From Nakaseomyces glabratus (lineage: Eukaryota > Ascomycota > Saccharomycetes > Saccharomycetales > Saccharomycetaceae), in contig NC_088961.1 in the NCBI RefSeq assembly GCF_010111755.1, positions 744,001 through 808,000 of the forward strand: DNA of 64,000 bases, in the 5' to 3' direction. The position numbers and the translations under genes are program-made. The notes under the pieces were generated by a model. The model ran no database searches, was not told the DNA's origin, and was given only the letters and a program-made list of their open reading frames with translations. Positions 11,128 through 22,569 of the stretch are shown here, one piece after another. Within the stretch, counting starts at the first letter, position 1. Every line of letters starts with the position of its first letter.

Positions 11128-11862
11128 ATGTCTAGAGAAGAACAGCCCTATATTGTTGCCACTGATGGTATTGTCGATGCTCTAACAAAAATATCATCTG
11201 TTTTTTCAGCGTATTTATCTGCAAATATTCATATTTTAAACAAGTATATCAATTATCTGCGCAGAGTGACTAGTTTGAAAAATGAAAGGTCTATAATGAT
11301 AAAAATAGTCAAGAAGCTGCGGTTTTTCAATGATACATTGCTTTCCACTGATTTGGCACAACTGCAGACTACATATGAAGGAGAGGAACCTGAACTGGCT
11401 CTCAATATTCAAACATTCGCATCTTATTTGGTTAAGTGTTTGGAGACAATTGATCTTTTAAATTATTTTCTTTTAAAGCCTCTACAGAAAGAGTTGATAG
11501 CCAAGACATTAAACTTTGATTTGGTATTTCCGGAAGACATAACTGATACTGTTGAAGACACATACAACCATTTTGTAAAATTTACTCAATGGTCAATTGA
11601 ATCTCTTTCTATTGATGACCCATTACTAGATATTGAAGTCGTGCAATTTTCACTGAGGTGTGCCGAAGAAGACCAGTCTTATGCAGAAGAGACAGATAAT
11701 ATTTTCCTTCAAGAAGTTTTACCTGTCAAGGACTCACAAGAATACGAAACACTAACTCTACAATGGCTTGACGTTTTGAATGGGAAACTTGCAATTCTGG
11801 GCGAACGTTTTGAAAAAGTGGCCGATGATTGGTATAAGAAGTTTGGTAAAAATAGAAGCTAG
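11128..11862 (+). CDS. Unrecognised 244-residue protein
   Basis: I do not recognise this gene. The frame is intact, starts with ATG and has normal codon use for the region. The protein is mostly helical in appearance, with leucine- and isoleucine-rich stretches (for example LSANIHILNKYINYLRR near 31-47), an acidic middle and a lysine-rich end (WYKKFGKNRS). There is no signal peptide, membrane span, zinc-binding pattern or P-loop. It lies where S. cerevisiae has SHE1 beyond MYO3, but the sequence does not look like She1. It converges on GAT1, the junction between chr XI-like and chr VI-like gene order. It could be a subunit of a small helical complex; that is a guess. Confidence 0.75.
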   Translation: MSREEQPYIVATDGIVDALTKISSVFSAYLSANIHILNKYINYLRRVTSLKNERSIMIKIVKKLRFFNDTLLSTDLAQLQTTYEGEEPELALNIQTFASYLVKCLETIDLLNYFLLKPLQKELIAKTLNFDLVFPEDITDTVEDTYNHFVKFTQWSIESLSIDDPLLDIEVVQFSLRCAEEDQSYAEETDNIFLQEVLPVKDSQEYETLTLQWLDVLNGKLAILGERFEKVADDWYKKFGKNRS

Positions 11863-12400
11863 AATACTAACATTTGTTTTAGTTGAATATGCCTTGTGGG
11901 TCATTCTTTGTTTAAAATGTTGTATAGCTGGTATAAATAATCTGATAGACTACAACCTCGAATCATCCATAATGATTTTAATGACTCAATTAAACTGGTC
12001 TTCGTATCGTCTTAATATAGCGTTATTTATAGAATAAATATATGATTTAAGGTTTATGTTGATATAAGTGAACCTAACAGAGGGATGGGGGGTAAAAGAA
12101 TATTATAGGCAACTATATGTAGTGAGCATTTCAAAACCCATATAATAACATCTCCGGTAGATGATTATTCATTTAATGACGTGAGTCAAAGACATTTCAA
12201 GAGTATGGTCCTGATAAAATATTAACAAAAGAGTAATCACGATAGTTGGAATATAGTTTCTCCGTTACTATTTGATATTACTCAAGTAGTCAATATTACC
12301 TATGGAATCAATCGTGGAATTCAGTATGCTTTTTGTGTGTTCTGTTATTAGTCTAATGCGATTACCATTACCCAGTATTTATTTCGATCAAAGAAGAGCG
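11863..12400. other. Convergent intergenic region
   Basis: 538 bp between two converging genes, holding their 3' untranslated regions. It is AT-rich with no gene. A TACTAAC followed by TTTTAG just after the upstream stop codon (11867-11882) looks like an intron end, but splicing to any nearby donor gives an immediate stop codon. Confidence 0.5.
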
Positions 12401-13780
12401 TTACTCATACTGAAACACAGGTAATGGATAAATCGAATTATGATCATCAACCACACCAAATTCGAAATCAACAGAGAAATTTGGAAGATCGCCATCTGAG
12501 GACTGAAAATCAGACCAATTTGATGGCAAAAACCCATGGTTGCTATCTTTCAGATCTGTAGATGAACTTGAGAGACTTATAGATTGTGAATTATCAAAGA
12601 TAGTCTCAGTGCTACTGACACTAGTTGATTCACTACCAGGAGTTGTCAAATCAGCTGTTTCGTTACAACCAGAACTACTGCATTTGTCAGATTTAAACAA
12701 TGCTGTACTTTTGCTACCAATTGAGCTCTTGCTATTAGACGGCTGCTGACGTTTGGTGATGGATTTTTTATTGTCTTTTTTGGAGGGATTACTCTTTCTC
12801 TTCCTATCTCTAAGATTTATTTTGCCTGTTACATGGCGGTTAGTTTTTATTTTTGCAGTTCTTTTCCTCTTCTTTATTACATCTGTTTTGAGAGATAAGG
12901 GCCTCATCACTCCATGAAGCTTAAAGAATAAACCACAAGCATTACATAAAGGCTTTCTATCGATATCTTTCCTCCAGAGTGGCGTGTTGGTTGTGCCGCA
13001 ATTTGTACATATCAAGTCCTCTTTATTGTTATCGGCATCTGATGGTTTTGCAGTTTCCACACATACAGGAGTTTTTTCTTTCTTGACCTTAATTTGTCTT
13101 TTAGAAGTTGGCTCTTTGGTTTTAGGTGGAATAGTTGGATGCAAATGCTTTATATCAAACTCCTTTGGCATCGGGATATTATCTGCGTTGCTAAAATTGC
13201 TGCTACGGCTTACGACCGGTGTTGTGACATCGACAATTTCAAAATTAGAGTCATTAGAAGTACTCCTGCTTTCAAATGAAGGAGTAATTATATTTGAGTC
13301 CTCTGTTGAAAATGGGAATGGTAAGTTAGGGAAGATGTCATCACTACGAGTAATCTGTTCATCCACCTTGAAAGGGTCATCTAATAAATCAATATTAAGC
13401 GAGTTAGAAACCCCAGCCTGAAAATTAGAATCAATAGTAGCAGTATTAGATCTAGATTCGTTTTCCAGCATAGCCAGAATCCTATTCTTTGGGTTTTGAG
13501 CTTTATTAATATCGAAAAAGGTGCCTTTGTCATCAAAGTCAATAGTATCGAATTGGAATGATGGATTAAAAGCATGACCAACAAAAGAGGTTTGCATACT
13601 GGTTTTATTGGCAAAGGTATTATCGTAATGGTCGTTCATTAGATCTCTATTTTGTAATTGTTGGTTATTTTTAAATTGAAAGTTATTGAAGTCAAATTTA
13701 ATTTGGTCAGACATTTGTTTATTGTGCTTATAAAGCGCGCTCTGTTTGAACTGGGATGTAGCACTAATGTCATACATCAT
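12401..13780 (-). CDS. GAT1: GATA zinc-finger transcription factor, GAT1-like
   Basis: Activator of nitrogen-catabolite-repressed genes that binds GATAAG. The 459-residue protein has one GATA finger at about residues 259-284 (C-X2-C-X17-C-X2-C, with TPLWRKD and [13 protein letters not shown]), followed by the basic tail [15 protein letters not shown]. The rest is low-complexity, rich in N, S and D, as in Gat1 and Gln3. FRS2 and BUD27 follow on the 5' side in the same order and relative orientation as on S. cerevisiae chr VI, which favours GAT1 over its sister GLN3. The protein is somewhat shorter than S. cerevisiae Gat1. A CTTATC word (GATAAG on the coding strand) at 13858-13863 and several TTATC words upstream fit auto- or cross-regulation by GATA factors. 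Confidence 0.9.
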   Translation of the reverse strand: MMYDISATSQFKQSALYKHNKQMSDQIKFDFNNFQFKNNQQLQNRDLMNDHYDNTFANKTSMQTSFVGHAFNPSFQFDTIDFDDKGTFFDINKAQNPKNRILAMLENESRSNTATIDSNFQAGVSNSLNIDLLDDPFKVDEQITRSDDIFPNLPFPFSTEDSNIITPSFESRSTSNDSNFEIVDVTTPVVSRSSNFSNADNIPMPKEFDIKHLHPTIPPKTKEPTSKRQIKVKKEKTPVCVETAKPSDADNNKEDLICTNCGTTNTPLWRKDIDRKPLCNACGLFFKLHGVMRPLSLKTDVIKKRKRTAKIKTNRHVTGKINLRDRKRKSNPSKKDNKKSITKRQQPSNSKSSIGSKSTALFKSDKCSSSGCNETADLTTPGSESTSVSSTETIFDNSQSISLSSSSTDLKDSNHGFLPSNWSDFQSSDGDLPNFSVDFEFGVVDDHNSIYPLPVFQYE

Positions 13781-16700
13781 TATAGCTAGGAGAGTGGACT
13801 AATTATTAAAATTTTTTATTGCAATTTAAATGAAATTTTTTAGAGTAAAGATTGGAACTTATCTTGAATGATTTCTAGTATTTTTTTTTTTTTTGTTACC
13901 TCGAATAAATGATAAACGTTAAATATATAATAGCTTTTTTCAGAATGGATTATATTTTTGTAAGTTTTAAATTTATCTCTTAACTGCGTGTGTGAGATAT
14001 TTTTTCTTTTATCTTGAAGAATAATAATTATGTTATAATAATCCTTTTATTATTATCTTTATTATTTTTTTAATACCGTTAGAGGATTTTGTTTCTAATT
14101 TTCCTGAAATTGCTAAGACAGAAAATAAATTATAAACTAGATTATCATAAAATATATATAAATTTGAAAATAACAATGAATTACTAAACAAAATGTGGAA
14201 ACTATGGTAGCGAAACCGAGGAACGCATATCAACGCACCGTCATAAACCTGTTACATTTATATATCTAAGAAATAAGTTTCTAGTTTTCTAGATTTTTTA
14301 GAACATGGGAGCAAGGATTTCGAAATGAATGTCAAAGTCAGTATTAGCTACATACTGAATACAGTTTTTCTGCTTGCGTTATTCATTTGACTAGTTTATT
14401 TCAGCAGTTGAGAATACTAACTAATACTACTTCTTATGTCGAAAAGATTATAACCCACTTGCACTTGTCGTTGCTGGGATGTGGCTCGACAAAAAGAAAA
14501 GAATGCTTCCATGAAAACAGATACAAATTTGAAGGGCTACAAAGCACCTTCCACAGAACATAGAGAAAGCTTATGGAACAAGAGCACCCTCAACAGAAAA
14601 AAAAGAAACAACGAGTGGGGTTTGATTACGACTCAAATGTCAATTTCTAGAAGAACAGATCAAAATTACGAGAAATATCTTTCCCTTTAGAAAAGCCGGA
14701 AGGGAGAAAGTTCCTAGTGCTATTCCAGTCTTCTTTATTCTTCAAGCAAAGCTCTCCTTCAGGGTTTTTTGAGTCATAATATGGGAAGTTATATAATACA
14801 AGAAGAGAAGGGGAAATAGAAAAAAGCTTCTTTAATAATACTCAAACTTTGTACTGTTGTTTCTTCAAGGAAACAATCACATTATCAGAGTGCGCAAGTA
14901 CAACACAAAAAAAACGGAATAGTTAACTTCTCGATCGCCACTGTGCTGTGTTTTCTGTGGTGGTGGGGGGAGCCTACCCTTTTTTTTTTAATCCTATATT
15001 GTTCCTTCTGTGAAAAATTCCAGTTTTTGCAGTTTTCTTTCGATTTATAGTTTTCTTACGTACCAAGGGTTCAACATCCAGTGAGATCTAATGAAGTAGG
15101 GGCAGTCCGCAGGAACAGAGGTGCATTATAACTGAAAAGCATGGAACAGTTAGCCCGATCTGACTCTTCTCATTGACTTTGTTCTTCTGGACAAATTTGG
15201 TCTTTGTTTCCTAACGGAATACGTCTTCAAGCATCTTGTGCATAATAAATAAGGAACCCCAACATGCCGAGAAACATAGCAGGAAACCTGGTCTACACTA
15301 CAAAAATGCTATGTACCAGGACCCAATTGTATATGTTATTTTTGTTTAATTTCTTGTCAGTCTGTCGGAAAACTAACATACCAAAAAGACTTTTGTCCAG
15401 CAATCTACACTAAAGTACAAAAGATAAGGACAAAGTAAAGAACCTTGACAAACCTAGAATTGTTGCCCTCAATGCTCTTTGTATCCCATTTATTGGTAAT
15501 TTCTTACAAATATTCAAATCTTTCAAAAAAGACAGCAAAGATCAATGGGGTTAAGGTACACTAAACCATATGTTGAGGGAGAAAGTAGCAATAATGGGAG
15601 ATCTTTTGTTATCTCTAGACTACTCGAAAGGTAAACAATTCCGAAAAACGATCGTCATGGACAAATTGGGCATATTTTTCTTGAATGGACTACGAAGCTC
15701 ATGAACACAATAGTCAAAAATTATGCTACAGCCAAATCTTGAGAATAATTATTTTCTTGGCTACACTAACAGTTCAGTGCTTCGCAAAAAAAAAAAGAAG
15801 GTATAATAATATGCGTAGAAGCTCGCTAATAGCGCGCATCGACATAAATTAAGAAGAAAATCATTGGCAGCACTCTTTGCTATTCTCACCAATAAAAGGG
15901 GAAAGCCTAAACTTATGGGCTGTGGTGGCCAGTTCAGGAGTATTCACCAGCGGCTTTTTGTTTGCTTCCATTACCAGAAAGAAGCAGTCAAAACCGAGTA
16001 ATGTATTAACTTCTTTAAAACTTCTTTGATTTGTAGTTTCCATTTCATGTTGGAGAAGTAGGTAGGATTGCTCAGAGTTGTCTGCAGAAAAATGTATCTA
16101 GTATTACGACCCAACGGAAACTAAGCCTTTGACATAGTGTGGGATTATATGGTTCTTAAAATAACAGTGTTTTTACCTGCTGTTTGATGTCAGAAAAATA
16201 CGTAGAAACTATACTAAACAACTTTCCTGTTTTGATGGCACATCATTCGATGAATTTATGATCTGCTTAATATTCCTTTTCATTAATTTGTTAAAATAGC
16301 ATTTCCACTGCGGTCATTTAAGTAGAGAGTGGGATACTAAACAAAGAGATCCCACACACATTCTAAAGGGTTTCTTTGATTTTCGTGATGTGGGCTGGTA
16401 ACCCCACCACAGCAAAGACCGTTATTTTTCCGAGCTAGATAGTGTCGTAGAGCTGTAGGTTTTTTTGGTACCAGCCAAACCCCTTTTACTCACTACTACA
16501 TTTTGCTATCTTCACGTATCAGATTGAAGTATCATAACACTAAAAGTATCGTACAGGTAATGCAGAAGCAAAAAAACATCCTTGACACGTAACTATAATA
16601 CTATTCCTAGAAAGAGGTTTTTCTGCAGAGACTGAAAAGGGTAACAATAGAATCGTGGAGTAAGTTACATAAATTAAATTTAGTTTTTTATGAACAAAAA

Positions 16701-19700
16701 GGACAGCAACAGAAAGCTACGTACCTGCTTCGAAACAGGATCGTATCTCTTGAGAATCCTTATATGGTAGCTGTGCAGCCATTTCTTAGAAGGGTCCAAA
16801 GATGCTGCAAGGTATTAGGGAGGTTCCTATATTAAGCATATAGCCCGTGGTGGCGCACAGTGCAGGGTGTTGTTACGTGGGGGATTAAAAGGAGAAAGAT
16901 ACTGTAGAAACCAAGACCAAAATACTCCAAGTGTTAGCGATATTGTTGAATCGCAATTAAATGACGTATTTCCATTATTTGTTAGTTTATTTTTCCCTTT
17001 ATTTTCTCAGAAATTCTCGTAGAAAAAAGGCTTTCTGCATTTCTATAGTATATTGAGATGAGACCACATGTCTCATGAACAACATGCCATATTATGGACG
17101 TCTCACAGGATGCCGATCAGTTTCTATCTACTATCAAAAATATCCTGGTTCCAAATTCTCTAAATCGTTGCATGCTCCTTTAATGAAGCAAACCCCAGCC
17201 ATGATGATTCTCGTTCTGTCTCAGAGATGAGGGGGTAGGTGGATTCACTTCCATTTGCAATTTGCAAAGACCTGGAGAATCGCTCACGTCGCTATTTTGG
17301 AAATTAATACGGTGAATCATACCTTTATGTGTTGCATGAAATTGCACTTTCTTGTACAGATAAGTCCCGACAAAGTCATATTTCCTCTTGTGGGATCGAA
17401 AATCCCCTTGCCTTTCAATGAACCCGAGGGAATAACGGACGATTCTTCCTCTTTGTCCATCAGAAAGGGTATCTTGAAAACCCACCCAGGTTTGTCAAAA
17501 TATTAACAACTCAGCGTAGACCTCGGAAATATTATGGATATAAAACGCATCATAGTAGCAAACTAAAACAGCTCATATAAGATGGGGAAAGAGAAGAATA
17601 AGAAAAAAAGAACTAAATATACACATTACTCTTCATCTGTTTGTAAAAGAAAAGGTTCTGGACTGACGTTAATTTTTTGTTTTCTTTATTGAACTTCAAT
17701 ATTTGGCATGAATTATATCACAAAAGAAAAGTAACGCTTTATTACGATCGTGGTTTATGTCACTTACACTACCTATCCCCACTTTCTTGCAGTAGGATCA
17801 CATAAAAACTATTACAATATTTTTCTGTACTTAACTTTATTACTAGGATAACAAGCAAAGAGCTCACTTATCATGAGAGTCTAGACATGTCCATTTTATT
17901 CCAAAATTGTTACAAATAGCAGTGTCTGTCGGGAAAGAATGACACCCTTTATTTAGATGTGAATTACGGTTTTGCGTAATGCTCTCTTCGTATGTATTGT
18001 AAACAACAATAGATTTCCGGTACTCTCAAGCTATGATCAACATATTTGCTGGTAATTTACCCTGTTTTGGCATGGGGTGCTTGAAGTAAAATTGATAATC
18101 ATATTGAGTTACATTCGTGAGAAGCTAGAGTATTCGGGGTTCGCCTTCTATGTCAAATTCGGTGCCTTTCACCCTCTTCATATGCATTGCGTCACCTACC
18201 TCGCATCTTCACGTATGTCAGATGATGGAATAGTAACAAACGAGCGGGTTGATATATCACGGAGATGAATTTCCGATATTTTATTCTCTTTCACTTTAAA
18301 GATTTGACATATGTACGCTTTTTCACTATTGTTGTTTGCGATAAATAAGAAAGTTGTACCTTGATATTCACCTGAATAGATTGAAAAACCAGAACAGTTT
18401 ATTGTGGCCAAGGTGCGCAAAATTCACATTCGCTCTATGCATCCATCTCAACGGGATTGAGCAACTCGATTTAGTATTATTATCATCAAAGAAAAAAAAG
18501 AAAGAAAGAAATCATGATTTGAAATTATTTAATAGTACCTTTCTCGCATATGTTCATTGGGCCTCTCTGTTGGATACTTTTCAGCACCCAGGACAAATTA
18601 TTACATTAGACCCTTGGTGTTTTAAGTTTTGTCCCAGCAATTGCACAAAAAAAACAAGATATCGGTGCAAGAAATTTTGCTACCTCTTAGAAACCAAAAC
18701 TGTATTGTATGTAGCAAATGAATTTTTTCAAGATTACAAGGACATATTAATTTACTTGATTAACAAATTTGTTGTGAACAAACTTGACAGAAAAAAGAAA
18801 ATATACTTTAGAAGAGAGGGTGACAGTTCTGTTCACAGTCGTAACGTAAAATAGCGACTGACTGACAGCAACAAATACGTAACTGACTGGTATCAAAGCT
18901 AATCACAGTTCTACTTTATATTAAAATTCCTCTGTAACAGATGTAGAACCGTCAAAGAAACGTCATTCCGATATTATTGATAATTTCAAACTGATTGCCA
19001 AGAAGAAAACAAGAACGAATTAAGTATAATACCAGTTCTGTTTTGTCCTATATTCAACATACGCTTCAATAAACAGCAATGTCAAGAGCGCGACAAATCA
19101 ACAAAAAAATAATTAAAAAGAAAACGTACTTGTACCATATTCATAATATATGATTAATATTTCTTAGAATAGTCTATAGAGAATAATGCGGTATATTCTA
19201 CCACCAAAAGCCCCTTATTCTATTTACCAATAATCAATGCCAGCCTTATCGTAAAGCCGATATGAACTAAACACTGGCGGAAAACAGCGACAACAAAAAC
19301 ACAAGAATAACAAATAAAATAATAGTGACGAAACCATCAGTCAAAAAATGGGGATGATAGCCACCGAAAAAATAGTAATCATTTTCTAGTTTATGTCTTT
19401 TTACTTTCTTACGTTGCATAATTCACATCTACACAAACCATTACAACTATGGGTAAAATACTTACTCGTGAAATCAATAGTATCTGTTTCAGATACAGAA
19501 TAAACCATAATTAAGTAATACTACGCCGCCAAAGGATAATTTTTTTGAATATATCATGTGACTTATTCGTAAAATAATTTTACAGCAACAACCTATTATC
19601 ACCTGATACATAATTATATACGTGTTTTGTGGTCAAGATGTTAAAAACAGAGAAAAAGAAATTTTTCAGTTTTACTCTACCAAAAAAAATGTGAAAAACT

Positions 19701-19942
19701 GGAAAAAAAATCAGTCAATTTTTTCAATCGCTCGAAGGTAAGCTCATCTCACTACTGTAGAACACGAATTCTAATGAAAGGTTGGAAGAACCAACTGTAT
19801 TGCTAGTAGTTGTTTGTAACCGCTCATACTCTTTTGGCAGGTTGCTATATCTCTATAGCATATTTCTATATTTGAGCTGATCAAAATTTCTGTATTTGGC
19901 TGTTCCCATTATCAAAAAGCAGCATACGAAACATCGAACACA
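13781..19942. other. 6.1-kb gene-poor region between GAT1 and FRS2
   Basis: This interval is over ten times longer than most in the window. The divergent genes GAT1 and FRS2 border it. Open frames inside are short (the longest is 166 codons, at 18354-18854), low-complexity and without recognisable domains. I see no tRNA, no LTR pair, no centromere (CDEI-CDEII-CDEIII) and no transposon remnant. The first ~500 bp hold GATA words for GAT1. Small features include an inverted repeat ATGAGAC/GTCTCAT near 17058-17077 and recurring GTGGTGG words near 14953, 15914 and 16850 (CCACCAC near 16396). It could be a decayed gene region, a long regulatory region or the site of an unrecognised non-coding RNA. 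Confidence 0.6.
13858..13863 (-). promoter_or_regulatory. GATAAG element upstream of GAT1
   Basis: GATAAG reads on the coding strand about 80 bp before the GAT1 start. More GATAA cores follow near 13908, 13970, 14010, 14055 and 14141. Such clusters bind Gln3, Gat1 and Dal80 in yeast. The match is to the known motif only. Confidence 0.45.
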
Positions 19943-21436
19943 ATGTCTGATTTCCAATTGGATATTTTGAAGAAATTGAATGAATTGGGTGAGATTAAAT
20001 CCACTTTACAAGTTTTTGCCGACAAGGATTCACAAGATGTTCTTAGCGCTTTGAACTCTTTGAAGGCTCACTCTAAATTGAACTACACAAAGCATGACAC
20101 AATTTTGTATGATCTTTCCACTGAAGGTCAGGATATATTGAATAATGGTTCTCATGAAATGAAATTATTGAAGCTTATCAAAGAAGTTGGTAATTTGAAA
20201 ATTAGTGATGTCAATGCCAAGTTAGGTAAGGATGGTAAGCTAGGTCAAGCTCGTGCTTTCAAGAACGGTTGGATTAAGAAGAACGAGAACAACGAACTAG
20301 AAGTAAACGAAAAGGGTAAAAACGATGTCGAAGATACAACTCAGGTTGAATTGAAGGCTATAGTGGAAGGCAAAGCTGACTCTTTAGATAAAAATGTTGT
20401 CAATGATTTAAAGAAGAGAAAGTTGATCACTCCAAAGAAGTTGACTGATTTCGAAGTTGTCAAAGGTGCTGAATTCTCTTTGGAAATTAAAAAATTGGAA
20501 ACTGATATAACATCAGACATGGTGGTTACTGGTTCTTACAAGGATCTTGAATTCAAACCATACAATTTCAATTCTCAAGGTCTTGAAGTTCAATCTGGTG
20601 CTCTCCATCCATTGAGCAAGGTTAGAGAGGAATTCAGACAAATCTTTTTCAGTATGGGTTTCACTGAAATGCCAACTAATCAATACGTTGAAACTGGTTT
20701 CTGGAACTTCGATGCCCTATATGTTCCACAACAACATCCAGCCCGTGATCTACAAGATACTTTCTATATCAAGGACCCTCTAACATCTGATCTACCCGAT
20801 GACAAAGAATACCTAAATAACATCAAGGCTGTTCACGAAGGTGGTAAATTTGATACAATTGGTTACCGTTACCCATGGAAACAAGAAGAAAGTCAAAAAC
20901 TTGTTTTGAGAACTCACACAACTGCCATCTCTGCTGCTATGCTGCATAAATTGGCAAAGGATCCAAAGCCAACAAGATTATTCTCCATCGATCGTGTTTT
21001 CCGTAATGAAGCTGTCGATGCTACACATTTGGCAGAATTTCACCAAGTCGAAGGTGTACTTGCCGATTACAACATTACTTTGGGTGATTTGATTAAGTTC
21101 ATGGAAGATTTCTTTGCCAAGATGGGTGTAACAGGTTTGAAATTCAAGCCAACCTATAATCCTTATACTGAACCTTCTATGGAAATTTTCTCATGGCACG
21201 AAGGTCTAGGTAAATGGGTCGAAATTGGTAACTCTGGTATGTTTAGACCTGAGATGCTTGAACCAATGGGTCTTCCAAGAGATCTAAGAGTTCTAGGTTG
21301 GGGTCTTTCTTTGGAGAGACCAACCATGATTAAATACAAGGTTCAAAACATTAGAGAACTTTTGGGTCACAAGGTTTCATTAGATTTTATTGAAAACAAC
21401 CCAGCGGCTAGATTAGACGAAGATCTGTATGATTAA
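19943..21436 (+). CDS. FRS2: Phenylalanyl-tRNA synthetase alpha subunit, cytosolic
   Basis: Catalytic subunit of the cytosolic alpha2-beta2 phenylalanyl-tRNA synthetase, which charges tRNA-Phe. The 497-residue length matches yeast Frs2 (about 503). An N-terminal part of winged-helix type (about 1-150) precedes the class II core. Motif 2 (FRNEAVDATHLAEFHQVEG region, about 353-370) and motif 3 (GWGLSLERP, about 452-460) are intact. Codon choice is biased to preferred yeast codons, as expected for an abundant enzyme. It is divergent from GAT1 and near BUD27, as on S. cerevisiae chr VI. Confidence 0.97.
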   Translation: MSDFQLDILKKLNELGEIKSTLQVFADKDSQDVLSALNSLKAHSKLNYTKHDTILYDLSTEGQDILNNGSHEMKLLKLIKEVGNLKISDVNAKLGKDGKLGQARAFKNGWIKKNENNELEVNEKGKNDVEDTTQVELKAIVEGKADSLDKNVVNDLKKRKLITPKKLTDFEVVKGAEFSLEIKKLETDITSDMVVTGSYKDLEFKPYNFNSQGLEVQSGALHPLSKVREEFRQIFFSMGFTEMPTNQYVETGFWNFDALYVPQQHPARDLQDTFYIKDPLTSDLPDDKEYLNNIKAVHEGGKFDTIGYRYPWKQEESQKLVLRTHTTAISAAMLHKLAKDPKPTRLFSIDRVFRNEAVDATHLAEFHQVEGVLADYNITLGDLIKFMEDFFAKMGVTGLKFKPTYNPYTEPSMEIFSWHEGLGKWVEIGNSGMFRPEMLEPMGLPRDLRVLGWGLSLERPTMIKYKVQNIRELLGHKVSLDFIENNPAARLDEDLYD

Positions 21437-21921
21437 GTAGGCCATGCTTACCAAATTAAGAAATTAACAGACACTAGCATGAGTGATATCCTATACTGTA
21501 CAACGAGCAACGTATTTTGAACAATTTTATAAATTATTATTTATTTTTAGATTATAAATAGATAATTGATATACAATATGTTTCAAACATTCTTTCTTCT
21601 TAAAAAATGAATATTTTTATTTTATTGATAGGATATGTAAGGAATCAAAGAATTTTATCACGCATGGTATGCTTCTCTAGGTATTTAATATTAGATCCCG
21701 GTATGGAGTCTTCATTACTACCCAAACATGTTGTTCAAAAAAAAAAAATGATAACGAAGAAAAAAAAGAGAATTTATTAAAACAGTAATTATTTGCTGTA
21801 TTTTTAATTTTAGTTAATGTTACTTTAATTCGAAAAAGGGGAAACCAGCCCACTTATCAATAGTAGATCAGAATATATGTTGTCTTCTTACTTATGAACC
21901 TTGTTTTACTGAACAAACTTT
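21437..21921. other. Convergent intergenic region
   Basis: 485 bp of AT-rich DNA between the ends of FRS2 and the next gene on the opposite strand. It has several A and T runs typical of yeast 3' regions. No gene is seen. Confidence 0.5.
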
Positions 21922-22569
21922 TTAGTTATTTCCATCTGCTAAGAATGATAACAAAGAGCTCTTGACAGCATTAATCTCAACGTCATCAGGAAGGCCATCA
22001 AAATTTGGGGACTTGTCTATGCTTATTGCATTGTCAACATTGCGCACCAAGTTTTGTAGTCTTGCTCGGACTTCTTTTAGGCGACGCAACGCCAATACGA
22101 TATCATTAACGTAGTTATTATCAAACTCAAACTGTAAATTTCTCTCAATAGCGGCAGTTTCAAAAGAGACTGGTGAGTCGGGTTGTTGTTCTTCTGCTAA
22201 TGGTACATACTCACTGGATCCAGCATTATTGCCAGAGCGGTTAATATTCCTTTCGACGTTTTGGTCATTCTCTACACCTCGTTGATGATTATTAAGACTG
22301 GAATCATCTTTACCGCTTCTATGAGTTACGGTGTAATGGTTAATGTCGTCATCAGTAAATCTGATCTTCTTCTTACCATTTTCCAACTCTAACTCATTCC
22401 AATCAAACTTGAATTCTTGCTCAATTTCAGAGGTGTTCACGAACTGGAAGTAGTTGTCATTGAACTGGTTCATCTCTGTATAATCTTCATAGTGATTATC
22501 AGTTCTCAATTCTTCCAGCGTAGACCTCCAAGCATCTCTGCCCATATCATAGGAAGGGATGTGTTCCAT
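21922..22569 (-). CDS. Unrecognised 215-residue acidic protein
   Basis: I do not recognise this gene. The first ATG gives MEHIPSYDMGRDAW; upstream in-frame codons have no ATG and encode a lysine run from an A/T tract, so they are unlikely to be translated. The first half is acidic and rich in aromatic residues (DNYFQFVNTSEIEQEFKF), the middle is polar and disordered in appearance (N, S, Q, R), and the last 65 residues form a likely helix with regular hydrophobic spacing (LALRRLKEVRARLQNLVRNV). This layout resembles small adaptor or kinetochore-type subunits, but no family can be named. It sits between FRS2 and BUD27, which are adjacent in S. cerevisiae. Confidence 0.72.
   Translation of the reverse strand: MEHIPSYDMGRDAWRSTLEELRTDNHYEDYTEMNQFNDNYFQFVNTSEIEQEFKFDWNELELENGKKKIRFTDDDINHYTVTHRSGKDDSSLNNHQRGVENDQNVERNINRSGNNAGSSEYVPLAEEQQPDSPVSFETAAIERNLQFEFDNNYVNDIVLALRRLKEVRARLQNLVRNVDNAISIDKSPNFDGLPDDVEINAVKSSLLSFLADGNN

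Noticed and set aside
11831..11882. Possible 52-bp intron at the end of the 244-residue gene (TACTAAC then TTTTAG)
   Set aside because: The donor would be weak and very close, and splicing leads at once to a stop codon.
18354..18854. 166-codon open frame in the GAT1-FRS2 gap
   Set aside because: Rich in lysine and cysteine without a pattern, contains homopolymer stretches, no conserved domain, and isolated in otherwise broken sequence.
13781..19942. Centromere in the long gap
   Set aside because: A CCGAA-like core near 15637 and TCGGAAA near 15365 lack an AT-rich CDEII and a CDEI at the right spacing.
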